A stretch of DNA of 64,000 nucleotides from CAWDZK01 sp963726615 (GCA_963726615.1 CAVSCX010000005.1:58613-122612), one strand, 5' to 3'; counted from the first letter of the stretch, positions 36,724-45,128 are shown. Notes: generated by a model not told the origin, from the sequence alone. Numbers and translations are program-made.

Positions 36724-37619
36724 CCGCCGGGTCCGACCTGACCGCGCCGCGGTCCCCGTCCGGCCTGCCGCCCGCACTGGCCGGCCAGGGCCGCACGCTG
36801 GTGATGGGCGTGGTCAACGTGACGCCGGACTCCTTCTCCGACGGCGGCGACTACCTCGACCCCGGTCGTGCGGTCGCTCACGGCCTCGAGCTCGTCGCCG
36901 ACGGCGCCGACCTCGTCGACGTCGGGGGCGAGTCGACCCGCCCGGGCGCGCACCGGGTCGACGCCGACGAGGAGCTGCGGCGGGTGCTCCCCGTCGTGCG
37001 CGGCCTCGCGGCGCAGGGCGTCTTCGTCAGCGTCGACTCCATGCGGTCCACCGTGGCCGCGGCCTGCCTGGAGGCCGGTGCGGGGATGGTCAACGACGTG
37101 AGCGGCGGCCTGGCCGACGACGCGATGGCCGCCGTGGTGGCCGGCGCGCGGTCGCCGTACGTCGTCATGCACTGGCGCGGGCACAGCCTGGACATGGCCA
37201 GCCGGGCGGTCTACGCCGACGTGGCCACCGAGGTCGTCGACGAGCTGCGGGCCCGCCTGGACGCGCTGGCTGCCGCAGGGGTCGACCTCGACCGGGTGGT
37301 GGTAGACCCGGGGCTGGGGTTCGCCAAGGACGCCGCACAGAGCTGGGCGGTGCTCGCCCGGCTCGCGGAGCTCGACGCGCTCGGCCGCCCGGTGCTTGTC
37401 GGCGCCTCGCGGAAGGGCTTCCTCGGCCGCCTGCTCGCCGGCCCGGACGGTGCACCCCGGGTGGCGGCGGACCGGGAGGACGCCACGACCGCCGTCTCCG
37501 TGCTGGCCGCCACCCACGGAGCGTGGGCGGTGCGGGTGCACCGGGCCCGCGCGAGCCGTGACGCGGTCGAGGTGGTCGCCGCGGTCCGGGGCGCACGCGA
37601 CGGGTGGGTGGCGCCGTGA
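36720..37619 (+). CDS. folP: Dihydropteroate synthase
   Basis: Condenses dihydropterin pyrophosphate with p-aminobenzoate; the target of sulfonamides. 299 residues. Signatures: VMGVVNVTPDSFSDGG (first DHPS motif), DLVDVGGESTRPGA (second), MVNDVSGG, VVMHW, DPGLGFAKDA and LVGASRKGFLG. ATG at 36720 overlaps the folE stop, and the stop overlaps the next gene by GTGA, showing tight operon packing. Confidence 0.96.
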   Translation: MTAGSDLTAPRSPSGLPPALAGQGRTLVMGVVNVTPDSFSDGGDYLDPGRAVAHGLELVADGADLVDVGGESTRPGAHRVDADEELRRVLPVVRGLAAQGVFVSVDSMRSTVAAACLEAGAGMVNDVSGGLADDAMAAVVAGARSPYVVMHWRGHSLDMASRAVYADVATEVVDELRARLDALAAAGVDLDRVVVDPGLGFAKDAAQSWAVLARLAELDALGRPVLVGASRKGFLGRLLAGPDGAPRVAADREDATTAVSVLAATHGAWAVRVHRARASRDAVEVVAAVRGARDGWVAP

Positions 37620-38086
37620 CGGACGACGCGGGGGCCGTGCTGCGCGCCAACCAGTCGCTCTACGACGCCTTCGAGACCGGGGACGCCGACCTGATGGAGG
37701 CACTGTGGCTGGACGGCCCGGACGCCGCCACGGTGAGCTGCGTGCACCCCGGGTGGTCCCCGCTGCACGGCCGGGACAGCGTGCTGCGCTCCTGGACGAT
37801 GATCATGGCGAACACGTCCTTCATCCAGTTCGTGCTGACCGACCTGGCGGTCACCGTCGCGGGCGAGGTCGCCGTCGTCACCTGCGGCGAGAACATGCTG
37901 ACCGGTCTGGACGACGTGACCGGCGGTGACATCGGCGGCCTCGCCGGCGGCCGCGCGGTGGCGACCAACGTGTTCCGGCGTACCCCTGAGGGCTGGCGGC
38001 TGTGGGTGCACCACGCCTCACCCGTGCTGACGCGGCAGGATGGCGACGTCGACAGCCGTGACATCGGGGGCAACCGTGAGCCGTGA
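37616..38086 (+). CDS. NTF2/SnoaL-like protein within the folate operon
   Basis: A 156-residue NTF2-fold protein: VLRANQSLYDAFETGDADLMEALWL at the N terminus and CVHPGWSPLHGRDSVLRSWTMIM are characteristic of the nuclear transport factor 2-like family seen in actinobacterial folP-folB operons. It overlaps folP by 4 bp and folB by 11 bp. Its biochemical role is not known; the conserved position suggests dihydroneopterin triphosphate dephosphorylation or another pterin step as possibilities, which is inference only. Confidence 0.82.
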   Translation: MTDDAGAVLRANQSLYDAFETGDADLMEALWLDGPDAATVSCVHPGWSPLHGRDSVLRSWTMIMANTSFIQFVLTDLAVTVAGEVAVVTCGENMLTGLDDVTGGDIGGLAGGRAVATNVFRRTPEGWRLWVHHASPVLTRQDGDVDSRDIGGNREP

Positions 38087-38441
38087 CCGGATCGCGGTCC
38101 GCGGCATCGAGGCGTTCGGCCACCACGGGGTCTACGCCGAGGAACGGGCCGCCGGGCAACAGTTCGTCGTCGACGTCGTGCTCACCCTCGACCTCGCCCG
38201 GGCAGCCACGTCCGACGACGTCGCCGACACCGTGCACTACGGCGAGCTCGCCCAGCAGGTCGTCGCCGCGGTCGGCCGCGACCCTGTCGACCTCATCGAG
38301 ACGCTGGCCCAGCGGGTCGCCGACCTGGCCCTCGCGCAACCGGCGGTCGAGGAGGTCGAGGTGACCGTGCACAAGCCGGAGGCGCCGGTCGGCGTGCCGG
38401 TCGACGACGTCGCCGTGACGATCGTGCGGAGCCGCGGGTGA
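38076..38441 (+). CDS. folB: Dihydroneopterin aldolase
   Basis: Converts 7,8-dihydroneopterin to 6-hydroxymethyl-dihydropterin and glycolaldehyde. GTG at 38076 gives 121 residues, the usual length; an ATG at 38040 would add 12 residues inside the previous gene. Signatures: RIAVRGIEAFGHHGVYAEE at the N terminus, DTVHYGELAQQV and the conserved lysine in VTVHKPEAPV. It overlaps both neighbours, consistent with coupled translation. Confidence 0.95.
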   Translation: MSRDRIAVRGIEAFGHHGVYAEERAAGQQFVVDVVLTLDLARAATSDDVADTVHYGELAQQVVAAVGRDPVDLIETLAQRVADLALAQPAVEEVEVTVHKPEAPVGVPVDDVAVTIVRSRG

Positions 38442-38959
38442 ACGACGAGGCGCCGGTGCGCCGGGTCGTGCTCGCCCTCGGCAGCAACCTCGGGGACCGC
38501 CTCGAGCTGCTCCAGGGCGCCGTCGACGCGATCGCGGACACCCCTGGCCTGCACGTCGTCGGCGTCTCCCCGGTCTACGAGACCGACCCGGTCGGCGGCC
38601 CGGACCAGCCGGACTACCTCAACGCTGTCGTCGTGGCAGAAGGGACGCTGCCGGCCCGCACGCTCCTGGAGCGGGCGCTCGCGGTCGAGGACGGCTTCGA
38701 CCGGCTCCGCGACGTTCGCTGGGGGCCGCGCACGCTGGACATCGACGTTGTCGCGGTCGGCGACCTCGTGGTCGACGAGCCGGACCTCCAGGTGCCCCAC
38801 CCACGGGCCGGCGAGCGCGCATTCGTCCTGGTGCCCTGGCTCGACGTCGACGCCGCGGCCGAGCTGCCGGGCTCCGGCCTGGTCGCCGAGCTTGTCGAGC
38901 GGCTCGGCCGTGACGGCGTACGGCGCCGCGACGACCTCGACCTGGTGGTCCCGTCGTGA
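38438..38959 (+). CDS. folK: 6-hydroxymethyl-7,8-dihydropterin pyrophosphokinase
   Basis: Transfers pyrophosphate from ATP to 6-hydroxymethyl-dihydropterin, producing the substrate of FolP. 173 residues from GTG, with GTGA overlap to folB. Motifs: VLALGSNLGDRLELLQGAVDA, SPVYETDPVGGPDQPDYLNAVV and the HPPK signature WGPRTLDIDVVAVGD, followed by PHPRAGERAFVLVPW. All active-site acids are present. Confidence 0.96.
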   Translation: MNDEAPVRRVVLALGSNLGDRLELLQGAVDAIADTPGLHVVGVSPVYETDPVGGPDQPDYLNAVVVAEGTLPARTLLERALAVEDGFDRLRDVRWGPRTLDIDVVAVGDLVVDEPDLQVPHPRAGERAFVLVPWLDVDAAAELPGSGLVAELVERLGRDGVRRRDDLDLVVPS

Positions 38960-38978
38960 CCGGCGCCCGGAGCCGCGG

Positions 38979-39449
38979 GTGAGGCCAACCCGGACCGGCA
39001 CGTTGCTCGCCCTGCTGCTGGGTGTCGGCGCGGTGTCCTGGGGCGTGCTCGCCGTGAGCTCGGACCGTGGCGCGACCCTGCCGCCGCTGACCTGGACAGC
39101 GCCGGCCGGGGTCGCCCTGATCGCCGTGGTCGTCCTGGTGACGGCCCTCGGGCTGCGGTCCCGGCTGGGGACGCCGGCGAAGCGCCCGCACCCGCTGTCG
39201 ATGGCCCGGATGGCCGTGCTGGGCAAGGCCAGCGCGCACGTCGGGCCGGTGGTGGGCGGGCTCTACGGCGGCTACCTGCTGGTGCTGCTCCCGGACCTCG
39301 AGATCGGCGCCCGCCGCGAACGCGCCGTCCTGTGCCTGGTGGCGATGATCGCCGCGGTCGGCCTGTCTGCTGCCGGCCTGCTGCTGGAGCGGATCTGCCG
39401 GGTGCCGCCGCCCGACGTCGAGGACGAGCTCCCCGCCGCCCCCGCCTAG
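38979..39449 (+). CDS. DUF3180 membrane protein
   Basis: A 156-residue protein with four predicted helices, starting at GTG 38979 (VRPTRTGTLLALLLGVGAVS). The conserved DUF3180 segment LSMARMAVLGKASAHVGPVV, and GGLYGGYLLVLL after it, identify it. The family is restricted to actinobacteria and normally closes the fol operon, as here; its function is unknown. The gene ends at a strong hairpin. Confidence 0.9.
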   Translation: MRPTRTGTLLALLLGVGAVSWGVLAVSSDRGATLPPLTWTAPAGVALIAVVVLVTALGLRSRLGTPAKRPHPLSMARMAVLGKASAHVGPVVGGLYGGYLLVLLPDLEIGARRERAVLCLVAMIAAVGLSAAGLLLERICRVPPPDVEDELPAAPA

Positions 39450-39462
39450 CTCCCCGAGGAGT

Positions 39463-39504
39463 TGTCAGCCGCAGGCAGCCGTGTGCGGCTGCCTGCGGCT
39501 GACA
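39463..39504. terminator. Perfect 19-bp stem hairpin between convergent genes
   Basis: Arms 39463-39481 and 39486-39504 (TGTCAGCCGCAGGCAGCCG and its exact complement) enclose a TGTG loop. It lies 13 bp after the DUF3180 stop and 93 bp before the stop of the minus-strand gene at 39598, so it is probably a bidirectional terminator. There is no T-tract. Confidence 0.8.
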
Positions 39505-39597
39505 CGTCGCCGGACGCTCAGGCGGTGGGCGGCCGCTGAGGTCAGCACGGCACCTGCCCGACCGGTCCGCGGTCGAGGCCAGGGCGGGCGAGGTCTG

Positions 39598-40017
39598 TCA
39601 GGACCCGACACCGCTCCGCTCCTCAGCCGCTCCCGCGGTTGCCGTTGCAGCCTCCCGTCGTCGTCGCCGTTCGCGAAGCGCCCGCGCCGATCCGATCACG
39701 ACGATGACCCCCGCCAGCAGGCCCGCCGCGTCGGCGGTCAGCAGCCCGCCGCTGGCATCCGGTGCGTCGGCCACCAGGTACGCGGTCTGCTCCAGGGCCT
39801 GCACGAGGCCCAGGACCAGCGAGACCCACAGAGACGACAGGCTGTGCCGCAGCCCCACCCAGGCGGCCATCACCAGCCCGATCACGGCGAACAGCAGCGC
39901 GTTGCCCAGCGAGTCCGTGCTGACCACCGCCATCAGCCCGGCGAAGACCACGACGCCAAGCCAGCCGGCCACGGCGAGCTGCACGGAGCGGGGAAGGGGA
40001 GAACGAACGATGGGCAT
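39598..40017 (-). CDS. Small hydrophobic membrane protein in a PadR operon
   Basis: A 139-residue protein with about four helices (LAVAGWLGVVVFAGLMAVVS, NALLFAVIGLVMAAWVGL and others) and a basic C-terminal tail RALRERRRRREAATATAG. ATG at 40017 is preceded by GAGGAGGC on the minus strand. It lies 29 bp downstream of the next membrane protein and is probably co-transcribed with it and the PadR regulator. No named family recognised. Confidence 0.65.
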   Translation of the reverse strand: MPIVRSPLPRSVQLAVAGWLGVVVFAGLMAVVSTDSLGNALLFAVIGLVMAAWVGLRHSLSSLWVSLVLGLVQALEQTAYLVADAPDASGGLLTADAAGLLAGVIVVIGSARALRERRRRREAATATAGAAEERSGVGS

Positions 40018-40046
40018 GAGGCCTCCTCCGATGAGTGAGGAGGATG

Positions 40047-40703
40047 TTAGGAAGGTATCTTCCCAAGGTCAAGGCCACGGCGTGCAGCAGAGGCGGCGCA
40101 GGCCACGAGGTAGGCCAGCAGCGAGCCGCCGACGCCCGCCCAGGCGAGAGCCGAGACGGTCTCCAGCGGGGGCGGGGCGAACCGCCAGAGGTAGGACAGC
40201 GCCCACATCGCGGAGCAGGTGGCCAGGAGGCTACGCCGCAGACCGGTGAGGTTGGGACGCGTCGGTCGGGCGCACCGGCGCACCGCGGCCACCAGGGCCA
40301 CGCCCACTGCGCAGGCCGACAGCGGCACCAGCAGCACGGCGGCCACGGCGGCTGTGGCTGCCAGCCCGGGGGCGCGGCTCCGTACACCGTCGACGAGCAG
40401 ACCGAGCGGGACCAGCACTGTGAGCAGGGCGGCGAGCAGTGACGCAGGATGTGCGAGGTGCCAGGAGAGCCCGCGCGACCTGGCCTCCAACGAGGCGCGC
40501 CAGGCCAGGTCGGCGGCGAGCCCGCGCACTGTCCGCCCCACGATGGCCCGCGCCCATCGGCCCCCGGCGCCGGATGCCAGTTGATCGTGCACGTCGCAGC
40601 GCAGCTCGGCCCGGCGTTCGCTGCGCTGCGGCTCGGGTGCGGTGGCGGTGTACCGGTCGACCCACCAGAGGGCGAGGCGGACGGCAACGGGCGGCCGGCT
40701 CAC
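40047..40703 (-). CDS. Membrane protein downstream of a PadR regulator
   Basis: A 218-residue protein. The N-terminal ~70 residues are cytoplasmic and charged (VRLALWWVDRYTATAPEPQR, RRAELRCDVHDQLASG), a pattern found in proteins paired with PadR regulators; four hydrophobic helices follow. The ATG overlaps the PadR stop by 4 bp, so translation is coupled. The likely role is in membrane stress or drug response, inferred only from the regulator pairing. Confidence 0.7.
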   Translation of the reverse strand: MSRPPVAVRLALWWVDRYTATAPEPQRSERRAELRCDVHDQLASGAGGRWARAIVGRTVRGLAADLAWRASLEARSRGLSWHLAHPASLLAALLTVLVPLGLLVDGVRSRAPGLAATAAVAAVLLVPLSACAVGVALVAAVRRCARPTRPNLTGLRRSLLATCSAMWALSYLWRFAPPPLETVSALAWAGVGGSLLAYLVACAASAARRGLDLGKIPS

Positions 40704-41038
40704 GCGGGTGCCTCACCGGCGAGCCGGCCACCCGGCGCGGGCGCCGTCCCGGCTGCCGCCCGCCGCCCGGCCGAGGTGACGGTGTAGATCCGCCGGCGGG
40801 GGCGGCCGTCGCCCGCGGCGACCGCGGCGTCCTCCCAGGTCGCGTCGAGCAGCCCATCGCGGCGCAGCCGGTCCAGTGCCTTGTACAGCGTGCCGTGCGC
40901 CACGAGGCCGCCGCCGTTCCAGCCGCCGAGATCCTGTGCGAGCGAGAAGCCGTAGACACCGTCGGGTGCGCGGTCGACCGCGACCTCGAGGATCGCCTGC
41001 TCCAGGGCGATCAGTGCTCCGCGCTTCCGGTAGGCCAC
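40700..41038 (-). CDS. PadR-family transcriptional regulator
   Basis: A 112-residue winged-helix repressor with GTG start at 41038. Typical features: ALIALEQAILEVAVDRAPDG, YGFSLAQDLGG, the recognition region GTLYKALDRLRRDGLLDATWED and the wing RRRIYTVTSAGRRAA. The C-terminal dimerisation helix is short, as in subfamily 2. It heads a minus-strand unit with two membrane proteins and probably represses it in response to a hydrophobic compound. Confidence 0.88.
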   Translation of the reverse strand: MAYRKRGALIALEQAILEVAVDRAPDGVYGFSLAQDLGGWNGGGLVAHGTLYKALDRLRRDGLLDATWEDAAVAAGDGRPRRRIYTVTSAGRRAAAGTAPAPGGRLAGEAPA

Positions 41039-41097
41039 GGGCCCACTGTAGGAAACGGCGGCCCGCTCGGTCACCGGAATGCGGCGGTGACGAACGG

Positions 41098-42273
41098 TCA
41101 GGCGGTGGGGACGGTCTCCAGCTCGACCGCGTCCGGGTCGACGCCCTGCAGGTCGGACTCGACCGACCGGCGCAGCGCCTCGTGCAGGGTCGCCGGGGTG
41201 AGCACGCCGACGTACCGGTCGCCGTCGAGCACCGCGACCCAGCCGGCGTCGTGCTGCAGCATCTCGGCGAAGGCGGCCTTGAGCGACGACCCGGTCGGCA
41301 GCCAGGCCTCCATCCGCTTGGCCCGGTCGGCCACGGTGCCGGCGCCCGTCTCGTCCGCGGCGAACCAGCCGTGCAGGTTCTCCTCGTCGTCGAGCACGAC
41401 CGCCCACCGCACACCCGCCGACTGGAGCGACGCCGACGCGTCGGCAATCCGGTCGCGGAGGTGCACCACGAGCGGGTGCTCGACGTCGGCTGCGCCGACC
41501 GTGGTGACCGAGAGCCGCTTCAGGCCGCGGTCGCTGCCGACGAACTGAGCGACGAAGTCCGTGGCCGGCGCGCCGAGCAGCCGCGGCGGTGCGTCGTACT
41601 GCTCGAGGTGCCCGCCCTCGGAGAACACCGCGATGCGGTCGCCCATCCGCACCGCCTCGTCGAGGTCGTGGGTGACGAACAGCACCGTCTTGCGGACCTC
41701 TTGCTGCAAGCGGATGAACTCGGCCTGCAGCCGCTCCCGCACGATGGGGTCGACGGCCCCGAACGGCTCGTCCATGAGCAGCACCGGCGGGTCCGCCGCG
41801 AGCGCACGGGCGACCCCGACCCGCTGCCGCTGCCCGCCGGAGAGCTGGTGCGGGTAGCGCTTGGCGAACCGTCCCGGCTCCAGGCCGACGAGCTCGAGCA
41901 GCTCGAGGACGCGGGCGTCGACCTTGTGGCGGTCCCAGCCCAGCAGCCTGGGCACTGTCGCCACGTTGGCGGCGACGTTCTGGTGCGGGAACAGCCCGGT
42001 CTGCTGGATGACGTAGCCCATCCGGCGCCGCAGCTTCACCGGGTCGACGTGGGTGACGTCCTCGCCCTGCAGCAGGATCCGGCCGCTCGTCGGCTCGATC
42101 AGCCGGTTGACCATCTTCAGCGTCGTGGACTTGCCACACCCGGACGGCCCGACCAGCACGACGGTCTCGCCCTCGGGCACGTCGAGGTCGAGCTCCTGCA
42201 CCGCGACGGTGCCGTCCTCGTAGCGCTTCCCGACGCCCTCGAGTCGGATCATCGGTTCGGGGGTAGCGTCCAC
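41098..42273 (-). CDS. Osmolyte (glycine betaine/choline-type) ABC transporter ATPase with CBS domains
   Basis: ATP-binding subunit of an OpuC/ProV-type importer, 391 residues from GTG 42273, with GGAAGGG 6 bases upstream. Motifs: Walker A GPSGCGKST, Q-loop YVIQQTGLFPHQNV, signature LSGGQRQRVGVARALA and Walker B PVLLMDEPFGAVD. After residue ~260 two CBS-like segments (HPLVVHLRDRIADASASLQ and GWVAVLDGDRYVGVLTPATL) probably sense ionic strength or nucleotides. It is divergent from its permease genes, with only 2 bases between the two chosen start codons; an internal ATG at 42252 is an alternative. Confidence 0.9.
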   Translation of the reverse strand: MDATPEPMIRLEGVGKRYEDGTVAVQELDLDVPEGETVVLVGPSGCGKSTTLKMVNRLIEPTSGRILLQGEDVTHVDPVKLRRRMGYVIQQTGLFPHQNVAANVATVPRLLGWDRHKVDARVLELLELVGLEPGRFAKRYPHQLSGGQRQRVGVARALAADPPVLLMDEPFGAVDPIVRERLQAEFIRLQQEVRKTVLFVTHDLDEAVRMGDRIAVFSEGGHLEQYDAPPRLLGAPATDFVAQFVGSDRGLKRLSVTTVGAADVEHPLVVHLRDRIADASASLQSAGVRWAVVLDDEENLHGWFAADETGAGTVADRAKRMEAWLPTGSSLKAAFAEMLQHDAGWVAVLDGDRYVGVLTPATLHEALRRSVESDLQGVDPDAVELETVPTA

Positions 42274-42275
42274 CC

Positions 42276-42998
42276 GTGGCCCTTCCGTACGGTGCACCGC
42301 TCGTGCACGCCTCTGGTGGATTGTCCGCCGCGGACGAGCCGGCCAACCCATGGTTCACCTGGCAGTACGTCCAAGACAACTCCGGCGACCTCCGCACGGC
42401 GTTGGAGACCCACATCGTCCTCACTGTCGAGTCGGTGCTGATCGCGACTGTCGTGGCGTTCCCGCTCGCCCTGCTGGCCTACCGGTACCGGCGGCTGGCG
42501 GGCCCCGTCCTCGGTGTGACCGGGGTGCTCTACACGATCCCGTCGGTGGCGCTGTTCGCCTTCATCGCGCCGTTCTCGGTGTTCGGCCTGCGCAAGCGCA
42601 CCGTCGTCTTCGGGCTGGTCATCTATGCGTTGTTGATCCTGGTTCGGAACATGCTCGTCGGCCTGCAGGGCGTCCCGGAGGACGTGCGCGAGTCGGCGCG
42701 CGGGATGGGCTACGGCCGGGGCCGGATGCTGTGGCGGGTGGAGCTGCCGGTGGCGCTGCCGACGATCATGGCGGGCATCCGGGTGGCCACCGTGTCGACC
42801 GTCGCGCTGGTCACGGTCGGCGTCCTCGTGGGGGAGGGGGGCCTGGGCCAGCTCATCCTGCGGGGCTTCAACAACAACTTCTACCGGGCCGAGATCGTCA
42901 CGGCCTCGGTGCTGACTGTCGCCCTGGGCCTGGCGTTCGACTTGCTGCTGGCGTTGGCCACGCGGCTGATGACGCCGTGGTCGAGGGGGCGAGCGTGA
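42276..42998 (+). CDS. Osmolyte ABC transporter permease 1
   Basis: OpuB/OpuC-type inner-membrane permease of 240 residues. Five to six helices; the ABC inner-membrane motif is the EAA-like loop SARGMGYGRGRMLWRVELPV (about residues 147-166). GTG 42276 is the most upstream start, but GTG 42303 is also possible since the first helix begins only near residue 45. Its GTGA end overlaps the second permease. Substrate assignment rests on the adjacent binding protein. Confidence 0.88.
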   Translation: MALPYGAPLVHASGGLSAADEPANPWFTWQYVQDNSGDLRTALETHIVLTVESVLIATVVAFPLALLAYRYRRLAGPVLGVTGVLYTIPSVALFAFIAPFSVFGLRKRTVVFGLVIYALLILVRNMLVGLQGVPEDVRESARGMGYGRGRMLWRVELPVALPTIMAGIRVATVSTVALVTVGVLVGEGGLGQLILRGFNNNFYRAEIVTASVLTVALGLAFDLLLALATRLMTPWSRGRA

Positions 42999-43783
42999 AC
43001 CTCCTCGGCGACGCGTTCGTCTGGCTCAACGACCCGCTGAACTGGCAGGGGCCGAAGGGAGTCCCGCACCTCACCTACGAGCACCTCTACATCTCCTTCT
43101 TCGCGGTGCTGTTCGGCGCCGTCGTGGCGATGCCGCTGGCGCTCGTTCTCGGGCACACCGGGCGCGGCGGCGGCGCCACGGTCGCGATCACCAACGTCTC
43201 GAGGGCAATCCCGACGCTGGCCCTGCTCACCATCTTCGCCGCGACAGCGATCGGCTTCGGCAACCGGGCCACCATCGTCGCGCTGGCTGTGTTCGCCATC
43301 CCGCCGCTGCTGACGAACACCTACGTCGGGATCCGCGAGGTCGACCGGGACGTGGTCGAGGCCGCCCGCGGGATGGGGCTGTCCGAGACGGCGATCCTGT
43401 TCCGCGTCGAGACCCCGCTCGCCGTCCCGTTGATCGCCGCCGGGTTCCGCACCGCCGCGGTGCAGGTCGTCGCCACCGCCGGACTCGCCGCGCTGGTAGG
43501 CGGCGGCGGCCTCGGCGTGATCATCAACGACGGGTTCGGCCAGCAGGACCGGCCGCAGATCCTCGCCGGGGGCCTGCTCGTGGCCGGGCTGGCCCTGCTG
43601 ATCGAGGCGGTGCTGGCCCTGGTCCAGCACCAGGTCACGCCGGGCCGCAGCCGGGGTGGGCCGGTCGGCCGGTTGCTGGGAGGGCGGCGGGACGACAGGG
43701 CCGGACCGGACGGTCCCGGCGCCGGCGGCGACAGCGGCGACCGCGCGGCCCGGGACGAGGCGGCGGCCGTCACCGTTCCGTGA
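42995..43783 (+). CDS. Osmolyte ABC transporter permease 2
   Basis: Second permease subunit of 262 residues, GTG start overlapping the previous stop by 4 bp. The opening LNDPLNWQGPKGVPHLTYEH is typical of OpuBB/OpuBD-type permeases. The EAA loop is EAARGMGLSETAILFRVETP. The last ~45 residues form a Gly/Asp/Arg-rich cytoplasmic tail that is not part of the domain. The pair would form a heterodimeric channel with the divergent ATPase. Confidence 0.9.
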   Translation: MNLLGDAFVWLNDPLNWQGPKGVPHLTYEHLYISFFAVLFGAVVAMPLALVLGHTGRGGGATVAITNVSRAIPTLALLTIFAATAIGFGNRATIVALAVFAIPPLLTNTYVGIREVDRDVVEAARGMGLSETAILFRVETPLAVPLIAAGFRTAAVQVVATAGLAALVGGGGLGVIINDGFGQQDRPQILAGGLLVAGLALLIEAVLALVQHQVTPGRSRGGPVGRLLGGRRDDRAGPDGPGAGGDSGDRAARDEAAAVTVP

Positions 43784-43914
43784 CCCGACCACCGGTTGCG
43801 GTTGTCGGACCTGCGTGCTGTGGTGGTCGCGAACACGCGGGTCCGCACCCGGGCCCGCCCGACACGCGTCCGGCCGCAAGGCCGCGACGGGACACAGAAG
43901 GCGGGCCTGCCCCC

Positions 43915-44931
43915 ATGAGCCATCGCACGCTGCGTACCTCCGGCATCGCCGGACTGATGCTGCTCACCCTGATCCTGTCCGCCTGCGGCGACAGCGGCTC
44001 GTCCGGCACCAAGGCCAAGCCGACCGCGTCCTCGAGCGACACCGGGGCGGCCGCCGGTCAGGCCTGCGAGGCCAAGGCCGGCGACCAGCTCGTGGCCCTC
44101 ACCGACGACAAGAACCTGCAGACCGTCGACAACATCATCCCGGCGGTCAACGCCGACGCCGCGACCCAGCCGCTGCTCGACGCGCTGAACAAGGTCCAGG
44201 CGGCGCTGACCCAGGACAAGCTCGTCGGGCTGAACAAGGCGACCGACATCGACCGAAAGACCTCGCCGAACGCCGCGAAGGACTTCGTCGCGGCCGAGGG
44301 CGTGGCCGACGGTCTCAGCGGGGGCTCCGGGAAGGTCGTCGTCGGGGCGGCGAACTTCTCCGAGAACCAGACACTGGCCAACATCTACGCGCAGGTCCTC
44401 AACGCGGCCGGCTTCGACGCCAGCGTCAAGACTGTCGGCAGCCGCGAGGTCTACGAGCCCGCGCTGGAGAAGGGTCAGCTCGACGTCGTGCCCGAGTACG
44501 TCGGCACGCTGACCGAGTTCATCAACAAGGCCGAGAACGGTGCGGACGCCGAGCCGGTGGCCAGCGGCGACCTCGACGCCACCGTGGCGGCCCTGACCGA
44601 CCTCGGCGACACGGTCGGCCTGAAGTTCGGCGAGCCCGCGGCGGCCGACGACCGGAACACGTTCGCGGTGACCTCCGCGTTCGCGGACGAGTACGGCGTC
44701 GCCACGCTGTCCGAGCTGGCGGCGACGTGCACCAGCGGCATCGTGCTCGGCGGCCCGCCGGAGTGCCCGGACCGCCCGTTCTGCCAGCCGGGCCTGGAGA
44801 GCACCTACGGGCTGACCATCGACAGCTTCACCTCGCTGGACGCCGGCGGCCCGCTGTCGAAGACCGCGCTCAAGCAGGGCAAGGTCGCCCTGGCGCTGGT
44901 GTTCTCCTCGGACGCCGCGCTCGCCGGCTGA
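43915..44931 (+). CDS. Osmolyte-binding lipoprotein with circularly permuted OpuBC-type fold
   Basis: Substrate-binding protein of the ABC importer, 338 residues; lipobox LSAC with lipidated Cys24. The order of the fold is rearranged. Residues ~57-130 (DQLVALTDDKNLQTVDNIIP, then LLDALNKVQAALTQDKLVGL and SPNAAKDFVAAEG) match what is normally the C-terminal segment of glycine betaine/choline binding proteins. From residue 140 (KVVVGAANFSENQTLANIYA) the normal N-terminal lobe begins, and the protein stops right after SLDAGGPLSKTALKQG and VFSSDAALAG, where others continue into VVLEDDKN-type sequence. The permutation looks clean, so the protein should still fold. Two extra Cys in PPECPDRPFC may pair. 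Confidence 0.9.
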   Translation: MSHRTLRTSGIAGLMLLTLILSACGDSGSSGTKAKPTASSSDTGAAAGQACEAKAGDQLVALTDDKNLQTVDNIIPAVNADAATQPLLDALNKVQAALTQDKLVGLNKATDIDRKTSPNAAKDFVAAEGVADGLSGGSGKVVVGAANFSENQTLANIYAQVLNAAGFDASVKTVGSREVYEPALEKGQLDVVPEYVGTLTEFINKAENGADAEPVASGDLDATVAALTDLGDTVGLKFGEPAAADDRNTFAVTSAFADEYGVATLSELAATCTSGIVLGGPPECPDRPFCQPGLESTYGLTIDSFTSLDAGGPLSKTALKQGKVALALVFSSDAALAG

Positions 44932-44970
44932 CCCCACCCGCCCCCCCGCCCCACCGCCCCGCCCCCCGTC

Positions 44971-45067
44971 GGCCGAGTTGATCACGTAAGCGTGATCAAC
45001 TCGGCCTGACCGTGGCTTGCAAGCCACGGTCAACCCGAAATGACCACGTAAGCGTGATCATTTCGGG
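44971..45067 (+). repeat. Three-hairpin intergenic element, copy 2
   Basis: Hairpin 1: a perfect 16-bp stem 44971-44986 with 44991-45006, loop TAAG. Hairpin 2: a perfect 10-bp stem 45007-45016 with 45023-45032. Hairpin 3: 15-bp arms 45034-45048 and 45053-45067, one mismatch, loop TAAG. Hairpin 2 has GACCGTGGC/GCCACGGTC where copy 3 has GACAGTGGC/GCCACTGTC, a compensatory change. It lies between convergent genes. Confidence 0.92.
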
Positions 45068-45128
45068 TCGCGCACGCTCGGTGCGGCCTCGCGGCTGGGC
45101 GCGGGGCGGGTGCGGCTCCGGTGCCCCG

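Noticed and set aside
44932..45128. Attachment site or integrated element beside the repeat copy 2
   Set aside because: No integrase, tRNA end or flanking direct repeat is present, and the flanking genes are ordinary chromosomal genes.
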